From Desulfobacteraceae bacterium (GTDB lineage: Bacteria; Desulfobacterota; Desulfobacteria; Desulfobacterales; Desulfobacteraceae): a stretch of DNA of 6,609 bases. The notes under the pieces were generated by a model. It saw nothing but the letters and a program-made list of their open reading frames with translations. It was not told the origin of the DNA and made no database searches. Of this stretch, positions 1 through 6,490 are shown one piece after another (the stretch's first letter is position 1; every line of letters starts with the position of its first letter). The DNA is taken from NCBI GenBank assembly GCA_023140455.1, contig JAGLLQ010000476.1:1-6609 (forward strand), written 5' to 3'. The position numbers and the translations under genes are program-made.

Positions 1-79
1 TTCGGCAGATGGGCCTTCGCCCTTTTTCAGGCAGGGGTATAAATTTTTAGGCAGGTCTGATCAGGAATCAATCCTTCCA

Positions 80-364
80 ATGAATAACGGGGAGAACAGC
101 AAAAAGAAAGTTTTTCAGTTTCATTATCGTTATCCCATGTTAGGCGGGCCAATGCCCATAGGTCTCTGCCTTGATGAGCTTGTTGAAATTGCTGATGGCC
201 TTTTTTTAGGTCAGCTTATTTATTCAACCGCACTTGATATCCCATATCATTCATCGATTGACCCTTCAGAATTTAAATATCAGCTGTTTGGCTATTTTTT
301 ACTCCTTGATAATGCATGGCAGCATCACCGCCTTGCCATAGGGCTTGACACATGGAAAAAATAA
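80..364 (+). CDS. Small uncharacterised protein, possibly C-terminal part of a longer one
   Basis: I do not recognise this 94-residue protein. It has a charged start (Lys-Lys-Lys near residue 9), a Pro/Gly-rich stretch around residues 19-28 (YPMLGGPMPIGLCLDEL), a hydrophobic, aromatic-rich middle and C-terminus, and no signal peptide or clear membrane span. Upstream of the ATG at 80 there is only a weak AGGA at 63-66, 13 bases away, which is longer than usual. The frame has no stop from base 2 to the ATG, so the true start may lie outside the window and the protein may be longer. It ends 24 bases before the DUF6765 gene, which has a strong ribosome binding site, so the two are probably co-transcribed. 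That it is coding is inferred from the intact frame and operon-like spacing; its function is unknown. Confidence 0.6.
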   Translation: MNNGENSKKKVFQFHYRYPMLGGPMPIGLCLDELVEIADGLFLGQLIYSTALDIPYHSSIDPSEFKYQLFGYFLLLDNAWQHHRLAIGLDTWKK

Positions 365-388
365 ACATTAATAATAAGGAGATATATC

Positions 389-1501
389 ATGCAGATTGAT
401 TTTCACCACGCTGTTACCTATGTTGCAGCACGCCTGGCAAAATATTCAGTGGCGGACGCTAAAATCATCAGCTATTGTGCACAATATGTAGATGATGCAG
501 TGAATTCCGGCACTATCAAATTCAGAAATAGAGCTATGTACAGCCGAATAAGTTCAGCTCATAAAATGCTGGATTATCGAAATTTTAAGGAACTTGCCAA
601 CCATTTTACATGGGTACCGTTTCATTTTCTTCCTGGAAATGCAGGGAAAAAAGCAGGCGATAACCCAGAAGGCAGTTTTGTTAACAAGTTAGTCTGCCAT
701 CCTGACAGTTATGTGGCAAATGATATGGTAAAATCCTGTATCACATGTCATGACAGGGAGTATGGCCTGCATCGTCTGGGTATTACCATGCATGTGCTTG
801 CAGATACATTTGCCCATCAGAAGTTTGCAGGGATAAATCACAAGATAAATGAAGTTGAAAAAATTAAAGAACAGGGTGAAGATTCTGAACGTCTCATGAA
901 AAAGCTTGTTGACTATTTTGGCAGTCTTTATAAAAAGGCTGCAAATAAAGTTATCAGCAATGCAATGCCCCTTGGGCATGGTGCAGCATTGACCTGTCCT
1001 GATCAACCCTGGCTGAAATGGAAATATAAGAATGGTGACGGAAAGGAGATCAAGCGGGATAACACTGATATCTTTATGGATGCTGTAAAGAGTATTCATA
1101 AAGCAATGGTGTGCTATAGGATGAAAGACCATGATTTTACTTTAAAGAGTGAAGATGAGATACCAGCAGATGATTTGAAACAAATCAAGAAGAATTTTTT
1201 AGATTTTGAAGATGAAGAAGGTGAACACCGACATCAAAAATGGCTTGATTCTATTGCCAATGGAGAATTCAGTTTTGCTAAAAAAGAGGAGGAAGTTTTT
1301 GCATATATTCCCAACGGCATGGGATCATGGAAACATCAGGCTTTAGATACAAAAAGGGAAGTTGAAACTAAAAAAGAGAGGTTTCTGTTTTCCCCTGATT
1401 TTATGGACAGTGACTGGAAGCTATTTCACGACGCCCTGCAAATTCACAGAATTGATATCATTCGGAATATTCTCCCGAAATACGGGATTTGTGCAGCATG
1501 A
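389..1501 (+). CDS. DUF6765 family protein
   Basis: This 370-residue protein starts with the family-typical MQIDFHHAVTYVAARLA and is preceded by AAGGAG at 376-381, 7 bases from the ATG, which fixes the start. Family-like blocks follow: YVDDA at 33-37, ISSAHKMLDYRNF at 54-66, FHFLPGN at 78-84, HRLGITMHVLADTFAHQ at 128-144, and GHGAALTCPDQPW at 196-208. The His and Asp residues (His6, His7, Asp35, Asp36, His58, His79, His128, His135, Asp139, His143) lie in mostly helical segments. The MHVLADTFAHQ block resembles the metal-binding helices of zinc-dependent phospholipase C and S1/P1 nuclease-like proteins, so a metal-dependent hydrolase is possible but is inference. No signal peptide is seen, so it is probably cytosolic. 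A CXXCH at 117-121 is unlikely to bind haem. It lies just upstream of the GRE operon, but a separate promoter candidate makes a functional link uncertain. Confidence 0.88.
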   Translation: MQIDFHHAVTYVAARLAKYSVADAKIISYCAQYVDDAVNSGTIKFRNRAMYSRISSAHKMLDYRNFKELANHFTWVPFHFLPGNAGKKAGDNPEGSFVNKLVCHPDSYVANDMVKSCITCHDREYGLHRLGITMHVLADTFAHQKFAGINHKINEVEKIKEQGEDSERLMKKLVDYFGSLYKKAANKVISNAMPLGHGAALTCPDQPWLKWKYKNGDGKEIKRDNTDIFMDAVKSIHKAMVCYRMKDHDFTLKSEDEIPADDLKQIKKNFLDFEDEEGEHRHQKWLDSIANGEFSFAKKEEEVFAYIPNGMGSWKHQALDTKREVETKKERFLFSPDFMDSDWKLFHDALQIHRIDIIRNILPKYGICAA

Positions 1502-1506
1502 TTGTA

Positions 1507-1524
1507 AATGTCTGAATTGACATT
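1507..1524. promoter_or_regulatory. Perfect inverted repeat, candidate operator of the GRE operon
   Basis: AATGTC at 1507-1512 and GACATT at 1519-1524 are exact reverse complements separated by six bases. The repeat starts six bases after the DUF6765 stop and 57 bases before the GRE start. Its right arm overlaps the TTGACA box at 1517-1522, a typical position for a dimeric regulator that blocks or assists polymerase. The AT-rich six-base stem with no following T-run makes a terminator unlikely. No regulator gene is present in the window. Confidence 0.45.
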
Positions 1525-1545
1525 ATGCCGGTGATATTTTACAAA
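1517..1545 (+). promoter_or_regulatory. Candidate sigma-70 promoter for the GRE operon
   Basis: A consensus -35 box, TTGACA, lies at 1517-1522. After a 17-base spacer, TACAAA at 1540-1545 matches four of six positions of TATAAT. Transcription would start near 1552, about 30 bases before the GRE ATG, leaving a short leader with the ribosome binding site. Two GATATT copies (1533-1538 and 1546-1551, 13 bases apart) flank the -10 region. The weak -10 box suits a regulated promoter. This is a sequence match only. Confidence 0.4.
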
Positions 1546-1580
1546 GATATTGTCCTGTTCTTTAATAAAGGAGGTTTGCT

Positions 1581-4031
1581 ATGTATGAAAAAATAGATGA
1601 AGTAAGAGATAAGCTTAAAGAATATACGCCTGAAAACCTGGCACAGAAACTTCCCCTGATAGATACATTGCTGGGATTGCATTATAATGCCACTGCTGAA
1701 GTTGATATTGAAAGAGCCCGGTATATGACAGAGCATTTTAAAGAAACCGAACATCTGAATACTCCAATGCAGATCAGGAGAGCCCAGGCAATCAGAAGTT
1801 ACTTATCCAATAGAAAAATTGCTTTCCATGACAATAATATGCTGGCAGGAGGCACTACTGGCAAAGCACTTGGGGCACCTTTATATCCCGAATTTTTCGG
1901 TTTGGGTATATGGCCGGAGCTGGGAAATATCAGTACAAGAGATGAAAATCCTCAGTTTTTAGATGAAAAAGATGCTGAAGTTCTGAATTTTGAAGTCTTT
2001 CCCTACTGGATGGAAAAATCAATAGCAGAAGAAGTTCGAAAGGAAGACCCGTACAGACAAGCTCTGCTTGAAAAAATGATCATTTATACTATTTCAAAAG
2101 CTGCAACTATTTCACATACAACTCCCTGTTATGAGCTGGTCCTTAAAAAAGGTATTAAAGGCATTATGGAGGAGGCTGTACAAAAGCAAGCTGAATATAG
2201 TGACGATAAAGAGAAATCAGTTTTTTATCAATCTGTACAGATCGCTATGCAGGGTATCCTTGATTATGCAGCTAATATTGCAAAGGAAGCAGCAAAACAG
2301 GCTGATACAGAAACAGATCCAATACGTAAAAAAAATCTTCAACAGATGGCTGATACCTGCAAGCAGGTTCCGGCAAATCCTGCAAAGACTTATCTTGAAG
2401 CTGTTAATTCGCTCTGGATTTGCCAGGTCTGTATATTTGCTGAAAACTCTAATATGGCAATCAATCCCGGGCGTATTGATCAAATATTATACCCGTATTT
2501 TATTAAAGAGTATAAAGCTGGAGATCTCTCTGTAGATGATGCTTTGAATATCTCAGGTTCTTTGTGGTTAAAGCTTGCTGATAATGTAAACCTTGTACCG
2601 GAAGCTGCTGAAAAACTTTTTGGTGGTGCAGGTGCTGTTCCTGCGATTACCCTTGGTGGTGTGGACAAAGAGGGTAATGATGCAGTCAATGAACTGACCT
2701 ATGTTTTATTGAAAGTGACCGAACTTTTACCGATTCAGGATCCCAATGTAAATGCCCGGTTTCACCCCCAAAAAAATACAATTACCTATAGAAATGAAGT
2801 CAGCCGGGTGATTTTGACCAATAAGGCTATTCCTGCTTTTTTCAATGATATTCAGAATATAAAGACCCTTGTCAACCAGGGAGAAACCCTTGAACATGCC
2901 CGTGATTATTCAGTTATCGGTTGTGTTGAGCTGGGGAGTGCCGGAAGGGATTATAGTGCAAGCTCTTCCATATTCATGATGATGTATACAATTCTGTACA
3001 TGGCCCTTCACAATGGTCGGACCACAGTTACAGGGGATAAGCACCTTTGGAAAGCCACTGGTGATCCAGAAGATTTTAATAGTTTTGAAGCATTCTGGGA
3101 GGCCTATAAGGAACAAACAAGGCTGATGGCAGATAATGCTGTGTCATTGAACAATACCTATGGGAAAAAACATCAAGATTTTCTTCCAACCCCTCTCTTG
3201 TCTGCCCTTTTTAAGGGGCCCATGGATAAAGGCAGGGATTTGATTTACGGCGGGGCAATTTATAATTCTTCAGGGGTTACCCATATTGGGTTTGCCGATG
3301 TTTGCGATTCCCTTTGTGCCATAAAAGATGTCTGCTTTAATGAAAGCAACACAGACATGAAGATGACTTTTTCTGAACTGGTAGGGGCGGTTGATAATAA
3401 TTTTAAGGGATATGAACTGCTGGAAGCTTACCTTAAAAACAAGGCGCCCAAATATGGAACCCCCCATCCTGTTGCGGCTGAGATGTCCCAAAAATTGATT
3501 GATCTTGGATATGATGTTTTCAACAACCAGAAAAACTATCGGGGAGGCAATTATCGGGTTGCCTACTGGACAATGACAAATCATGCCGGATACGGCAGTG
3601 TGACAGGAGCCCTGCCCAGCGGGAGAAAAGCAAATCTGCCTTTTTCAAGTGGTATTACGCCTGTGTCACAGATTGATACCAGGTTGACAACTTCCCTGAA
3701 CTCTGTTGCAGCTTTAAATAGTGAACATACACCTGGGGCCTATGCCCTGAACATGAAATATTCACCCGTGGAATGTACCCTTGAAAATGTGGATAGATTT
3801 GGAAGCATTGTTCAAGCCTATATGGATAGCGGCGGCCAGCAGGTTCAGTTCAATATTCAGGACTATGAAACATTGAAAGAAGCTAAAGAGAATCCAGATA
3901 GTAATCCTCATCTTCTGGTCAGGGTGTCAGGATATTCTGCTTATTTTAAAACATTGAACAGTGCCATGCAGGATGAATTGATCACACGAAGCCAGTATAA
4001 TCTGTCTTCTGGTAAATTTGTTTCTTTATAA
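1581..4031 (+). CDS. Glycyl radical enzyme (pyruvate formate-lyase superfamily), substrate unassigned
   Basis: This 816-residue enzyme has an N-terminal PFL-like domain and a C-terminal glycine radical domain. The C-terminal motif RVSGYSAYF places the radical on Gly784, and GCVEL supplies Cys448 for the thiyl radical with Glu450 as probable acid/base. Cys-X-Glu is typical of GRE dehydratases, C-N or C-S lyases and arylacetate decarboxylases. It differs from the paired Cys-Cys of true pyruvate formate-lyase. By hand alignment, His179 (SHTTPCYE) matches a glycerol dehydratase active-site His, but the His-Ser before PGR(F/I)DQ is Met292-Ala293 here, and the dehydratase Asp 14 residues after Cys is Ser462. 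A vicinal-diol substrate is therefore unlikely. There is no long N-terminal extension of the microcompartment-targeting kind. AGGAGG at 1569-1574 fixes the start. The activase lies two genes downstream. GRE membership is firm; the exact reaction is not. Confidence 0.96.
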   Translation: MYEKIDEVRDKLKEYTPENLAQKLPLIDTLLGLHYNATAEVDIERARYMTEHFKETEHLNTPMQIRRAQAIRSYLSNRKIAFHDNNMLAGGTTGKALGAPLYPEFFGLGIWPELGNISTRDENPQFLDEKDAEVLNFEVFPYWMEKSIAEEVRKEDPYRQALLEKMIIYTISKAATISHTTPCYELVLKKGIKGIMEEAVQKQAEYSDDKEKSVFYQSVQIAMQGILDYAANIAKEAAKQADTETDPIRKKNLQQMADTCKQVPANPAKTYLEAVNSLWICQVCIFAENSNMAINPGRIDQILYPYFIKEYKAGDLSVDDALNISGSLWLKLADNVNLVPEAAEKLFGGAGAVPAITLGGVDKEGNDAVNELTYVLLKVTELLPIQDPNVNARFHPQKNTITYRNEVSRVILTNKAIPAFFNDIQNIKTLVNQGETLEHARDYSVIGCVELGSAGRDYSASSSIFMMMYTILYMALHNGRTTVTGDKHLWKATGDPEDFNSFEAFWEAYKEQTRLMADNAVSLNNTYGKKHQDFLPTPLLSALFKGPMDKGRDLIYGGAIYNSSGVTHIGFADVCDSLCAIKDVCFNESNTDMKMTFSELVGAVDNNFKGYELLEAYLKNKAPKYGTPHPVAAEMSQKLIDLGYDVFNNQKNYRGGNYRVAYWTMTNHAGYGSVTGALPSGRKANLPFSSGITPVSQIDTRLTTSLNSVAALNSEHTPGAYALNMKYSPVECTLENVDRFGSIVQAYMDSGGQQVQFNIQDYETLKEAKENPDSNPHLLVRVSGYSAYFKTLNSAMQDELITRSQYNLSSGKFVSL

Positions 4032-4048
4032 TATGAAAGGAAGATGAC

Positions 4049-4582
4049 ATGAATTTTATAGAGACACTTCAAAATCAAACAAAAGAGATGCAATTGTCAT
4101 TAATTAAGGACAGAATAAATAACCTGAAAATAGATATTGAAACTGAAGCTACAGGAGAAGCTCTGGATAACCTGCTGTTTCTTTTACTTAAAGCAATGGG
4201 ATTATTGTTTCTGATCAATAAAGATTATCGGAAAAATATTAAGGATTTTACAGGCTCTTATGTTATTTGCAGCAATGATAACAAAATCAACGTCTCTGCA
4301 ATATTTAAAAAAATCCCTGTATTTTTTACCCAAAAAGATGGAATGGAGGTTAAAGACAGTATAGTTGATAATGCTACAACAACGGTAACATTCAAGGATG
4401 GAAAGGCAATGGCTGATTTTCTTTTATCCGGGAATACCGATGTTATAGCAGGGATGCTGAACAATCAGCTGAGTGTTTCCGGGAACCTTAATTATCTTTT
4501 TAAATTTGTATATCTGCTGTGGCTTATTCCTGAGCTGTTGGGAATCAATGACTTCAAGGAGTTATTAAGTAATCATTCATGA
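4049..4582 (+). CDS. SCP2 sterol-binding domain-like protein
   Basis: This 177-residue protein lies between the GRE (17-base gap) and its activase (4-base ATGA overlap), with AAAGGAAG at 4036-4043 as ribosome binding site. After a charged helix (residues 1-32) and a hydrophobic segment (about 42-56), residues 57-165 look like an SCP2 lipid-binding fold. The pattern there is a beta-rich part, then TVTFKDGKAMADFLLSG (112-128), DVIAGMLNNQLSVSGNLNYL (131-150) and a hydrophobic tail helix. Members of this fold bind sterols, acyl-CoA or other hydrophobic ligands in a tunnel. It has a single Cys (Cys74), so it cannot be an Fe-S small subunit like those of 4-hydroxyphenylacetate decarboxylase or benzylsuccinate synthase. 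The family call is from remembered pattern, not a search. A role in holding or delivering a hydrophobic GRE substrate is inference. Confidence 0.7.
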   Translation: MNFIETLQNQTKEMQLSLIKDRINNLKIDIETEATGEALDNLLFLLLKAMGLLFLINKDYRKNIKDFTGSYVICSNDNKINVSAIFKKIPVFFTQKDGMEVKDSIVDNATTTVTFKDGKAMADFLLSGNTDVIAGMLNNQLSVSGNLNYLFKFVYLLWLIPELLGINDFKELLSNHS

Positions 4583-5424
4583 AGAGTCTGGCCAGTCAGG
4601 GCCCATTAATATTTGATATTGCCAGAGCCTCTTTTGTTGATGGACCGGGTGTCAGAACCACTGTTTTTTTTAAAGGTTGCCCGCTTTCATGTCCCTGGTG
4701 TCATAATCCTGAATCCCAGTCTTACAAAGCAGAAACAATGTACTTCCCTGAAAACTGTATCGATTGCGGGAATTGCAGGGAAGGCAAAAAATGTTTTACC
4801 CGTGCAAGGCGCATTGTTGGGAAAAATTACTCTCCTGAACAATTAACTGAAATTATTTTAGAGGACAAACCCTATTTTATAAGTTCAGGCGGGGGAGTAA
4901 CATTTTCCGGAGGAGAGGCTCTAAATTTTATCAGCTATCTGTCTTGTGTGTTACCTGCATTAAAAAAAGAAAATATCCACATTGCCATTCAGACATGTGG
5001 ATATTTTGATTTTAATCAATTTGTTTCAAATATTTCCCAATATATAGATGTTATCTATTTTGATTTTAAGATCATGGACGATGACACTCATCACAATCTG
5101 CTTGGAAAATCAAATCAAATCATACTTAAAAATTTTGTTAATCTTCTTCAACACAAAGTCAATGTAATACCGCGAATTCCTTTGATCCCACATTTCGTCG
5201 CAAACAAAAAAAACCTTGATGCTGTTGCTGCATTTTTTCTTGAACATAAAGTGAGACATTGTGAGTTCCTTTATTATAATGCCAGTTCAAGGGAAAAATT
5301 AATCCGGCTTAAAAGGGAACCAGACGAAAAATTATCTGAGAAACCAGTGCCTATGACTCAAAACAAAGCCTGGATAGACTATTTTAAGCATAGGATGAAG
5401 GAAAGATGGCTTAATTGTACCTAA
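4579..5424 (+). CDS. Glycyl radical enzyme activating enzyme (radical SAM)
   Basis: This 281-residue protein cleaves S-adenosylmethionine to abstract hydrogen from the GRE glycine (Gly784 upstream). The family start FDIARASFVDGPGVRT is followed by GCPLSCPWCHN, whose Cys34, Cys38 and Cys41 (CX3CX2C) bind the radical SAM 4Fe-4S cluster. Next is one extra four-Cys motif (Cys60, Cys63, Cys66, Cys72). SGGGVTFSGGEAL (about 112-124), IQTCGY, YFDFKIMD and RIPLIPH follow in family order. Most clostridial-type GRE activases have about 300 residues and two extra clusters, and PflA has none, so a single one is unusual. The ATG overlaps the previous stop (ATGA). The nearest Shine-Dalgarno (AAGGAG, 4556-4561) is 17 bases away, too far for efficient initiation alone, so translation is probably coupled to the SCP2-like gene. 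An in-frame TAA at 4570-4572 excludes earlier starts. Confidence 0.95.
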   Translation: MKSLASQGPLIFDIARASFVDGPGVRTTVFFKGCPLSCPWCHNPESQSYKAETMYFPENCIDCGNCREGKKCFTRARRIVGKNYSPEQLTEIILEDKPYFISSGGGVTFSGGEALNFISYLSCVLPALKKENIHIAIQTCGYFDFNQFVSNISQYIDVIYFDFKIMDDDTHHNLLGKSNQIILKNFVNLLQHKVNVIPRIPLIPHFVANKKNLDAVAAFFLEHKVRHCEFLYYNASSREKLIRLKREPDEKLSEKPVPMTQNKAWIDYFKHRMKERWLNCT

Positions 5425-5446
5425 TTAAAAAGTAAAGGAGAAAAAT

Positions 5447-6094
5447 ATGACTCATACTATTTTGCTTATCCTAGGAATTTTTATTTTATGCACTTTTTAT
5501 ACATTTACAGCAATTTCTTTTCTAAAACACAGACTGCCCAAAAAGAAAAGAGAATATATTAGGATTCAGCAATTGCTCAACAACAAAACAGTGGAATATT
5601 CAAAAGAGGACGAAAAGGAAGCTGACAGCATCTTCAAACGTGACTACGATGGAACAGATTATATCCTTCCGGTTTTCTTTGTAACGCTTTTTTGCGCCCT
5701 GGGTTTTTTTGTACTTTTTTCTGGAAAATCCCCCATCGTCTTAGGCGGCATCTGGAGCGGGGAGGCAGGCAAAATGCTGCCCTATTACAGAATCAGCCTT
5801 GTTTCTATAAGTATGGCTATCCTTGGCAGTTATGTCTGGTCCATCCAGTACATTGTCAGGCGCCTGATTACAGTGGATCTTCCACCAAGCGCTTATTACA
5901 GTGTTGGAACAAGGATCATTTTTGCGACATTTGTTTCTTTGGTTCTTCGTCATTTCATTGCCTTTCTTCCGGGTACAGCCAGCGAAATGATGATCAAGCA
6001 GCTTCCGGCCATTGCTTTTTTTACCGGTATTTTTCCTCAACGAGCCATGGATTATATGCAGGAGCGGCTACAGATCTTCAACCCCCCCTCATAA
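5447..6094 (+). CDS. Membrane protein, N-terminal part of an interrupted gene
   Basis: This 215-residue product starts with AAAGGAG at 5434-5440, 6 bases before the ATG and 22 bases after the activase stop, so it may belong to the GRE operon. Hydrophobic segments at about 4-26, 72-92, 113-137 and 156-175, with a weaker one near 185-196, suggest four or five membrane spans. Residues 28-70 form a charged loop rich in Lys and Glu. I know no function. It ends at a TAA (6092-6094) after Asn-Pro-Pro-Ser, beside a run of seven C (6082-6088). The same frame continues past the stop to 6490 with sequence that reads as the natural C-terminus of this kind of protein, so the gene looks broken by a nonsense change. 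The first span could be a signal anchor. Confidence 0.75.
   Translation: MTHTILLILGIFILCTFYTFTAISFLKHRLPKKKREYIRIQQLLNNKTVEYSKEDEKEADSIFKRDYDGTDYILPVFFVTLFCALGFFVLFSGKSPIVLGGIWSGEAGKMLPYYRISLVSISMAILGSYVWSIQYIVRRLITVDLPPSAYYSVGTRIIFATFVSLVLRHFIAFLPGTASEMMIKQLPAIAFFTGIFPQRAMDYMQERLQIFNPPS
6092..6094 (+). other. In-frame TAA splitting one reading frame
   Basis: The frame from 5447 stops here and reopens at once as R-A-H-K-L-P-L-E-M-I-E-G, running to 6490 in the same phase. One base substitution (for example from CAA, GAA or AAA) would restore a continuous protein of about 347 residues. Because both parts share a phase, a single indel in the adjacent seven-C run cannot explain the stop. A real nonsense mutation, a substitution error in the sequence, or rarely stop readthrough are the options. 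Confidence 0.65.
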
Positions 6095-6112
6095 AGAGCA
6101 CATAAACTGCCT

Positions 6113-6490
6113 TTGGAAATGATCGAGGGTATTTCCATGTTTAGCAAAATTCGGCTTGCCGAGATTGGGATTGATAATGCTCAGAATCTTGCCCTTGCTA
6201 ACTTTAAAGAAATGATAGTGAAAACCCCATTCAATCCTCGTATGATCTTGGACTGGATCGCTCAGGCAAAGCTATATATCATTGTTAAGGGCGGCATTGT
6301 TGAACTACGTGAAGCAGGTATTAGAAATGTGTTTGGTCTTATTACATTATGCAATGGTGATCAATTTGATAAATTGGACATACTTTCTGAAAAAATTGGA
6401 ACAGACCTATCTTCAGTCTGTATGGAATTGAAAGAGCGGCCGGACATAATAATGTTGATAGAAATTCGAAAAAAGCTGTGCTCCAGTTAG
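6113..6490 (+). CDS. C-terminal part of the interrupted membrane protein
   Basis: This is a soluble piece of at most 125 residues. It reads from TTG at 6113 or ATG at 6119, but neither has a convincing ribosome binding site, so independent translation is doubtful. It contains LPLEMIEGI (partly upstream of the TTG), KIRLAEIGIDNAQNLALAN, TPFNPRMILDWIAQAKLY and ELREAGIRNVFGLI. The two blocks with EIGIDNAQNL and EAGIRNVFGL resemble helix-hairpin-helix-like repeats, and the whole would form a cytosolic tail after the last membrane span of the 5447-6094 piece. I recognise the pattern as a C-terminal tail of an uncharacterised bacterial membrane protein but cannot name the family. It ends at TAG 6488-6490. 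Confidence 0.6.
   Translation: MEMIEGISMFSKIRLAEIGIDNAQNLALANFKEMIVKTPFNPRMILDWIAQAKLYIIVKGGIVELREAGIRNVFGLITLCNGDQFDKLDILSEKIGTDLSSVCMELKERPDIIMLIEIRKKLCSS

Noticed and set aside
11..27. GGGC-CTTC-GCCC followed by five T, possible intrinsic terminator of an upstream gene
   Set aside because: The stem is only four base pairs and the T-run is short. It may also lie inside an open reading frame.
737..751. CXXCH in the DUF6765 protein (residues 117-121) as a haem c site
   Set aside because: There is no signal peptide or other cytochrome feature, and it is a single motif within the soluble family fold.
689..1132. Long minus-strand open frame (147 codons) opposite the DUF6765 gene
   Set aside because: It lies wholly within a well-supported + strand gene, its translation resembles no known family, and it has no upstream signals.
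1581..4031. Benzylsuccinate or alkylsuccinate synthase identity for the GRE
   Set aside because: The Cys-X-Glu motif points to elimination or decarboxylation GREs, no Bss-type small subunits with Fe-S clusters are encoded nearby, and the protein is shorter than BssA as I recall it. It is not fully excluded without a tree.
6082..6088. Frameshift in the seven-C run as cause of the split membrane gene
   Set aside because: Both parts are in the same phase, so a single indel would not restore the frame; with one C fewer the frame meets a TGA shortly after.
5692..6105. Overlapping + strand frame of 137 codons in the membrane gene
   Set aside because: It is a shifted frame within a gene whose own frame gives clear membrane spans; the translation is low-complexity in style with many Cys, Ser and His, and it has no start context.
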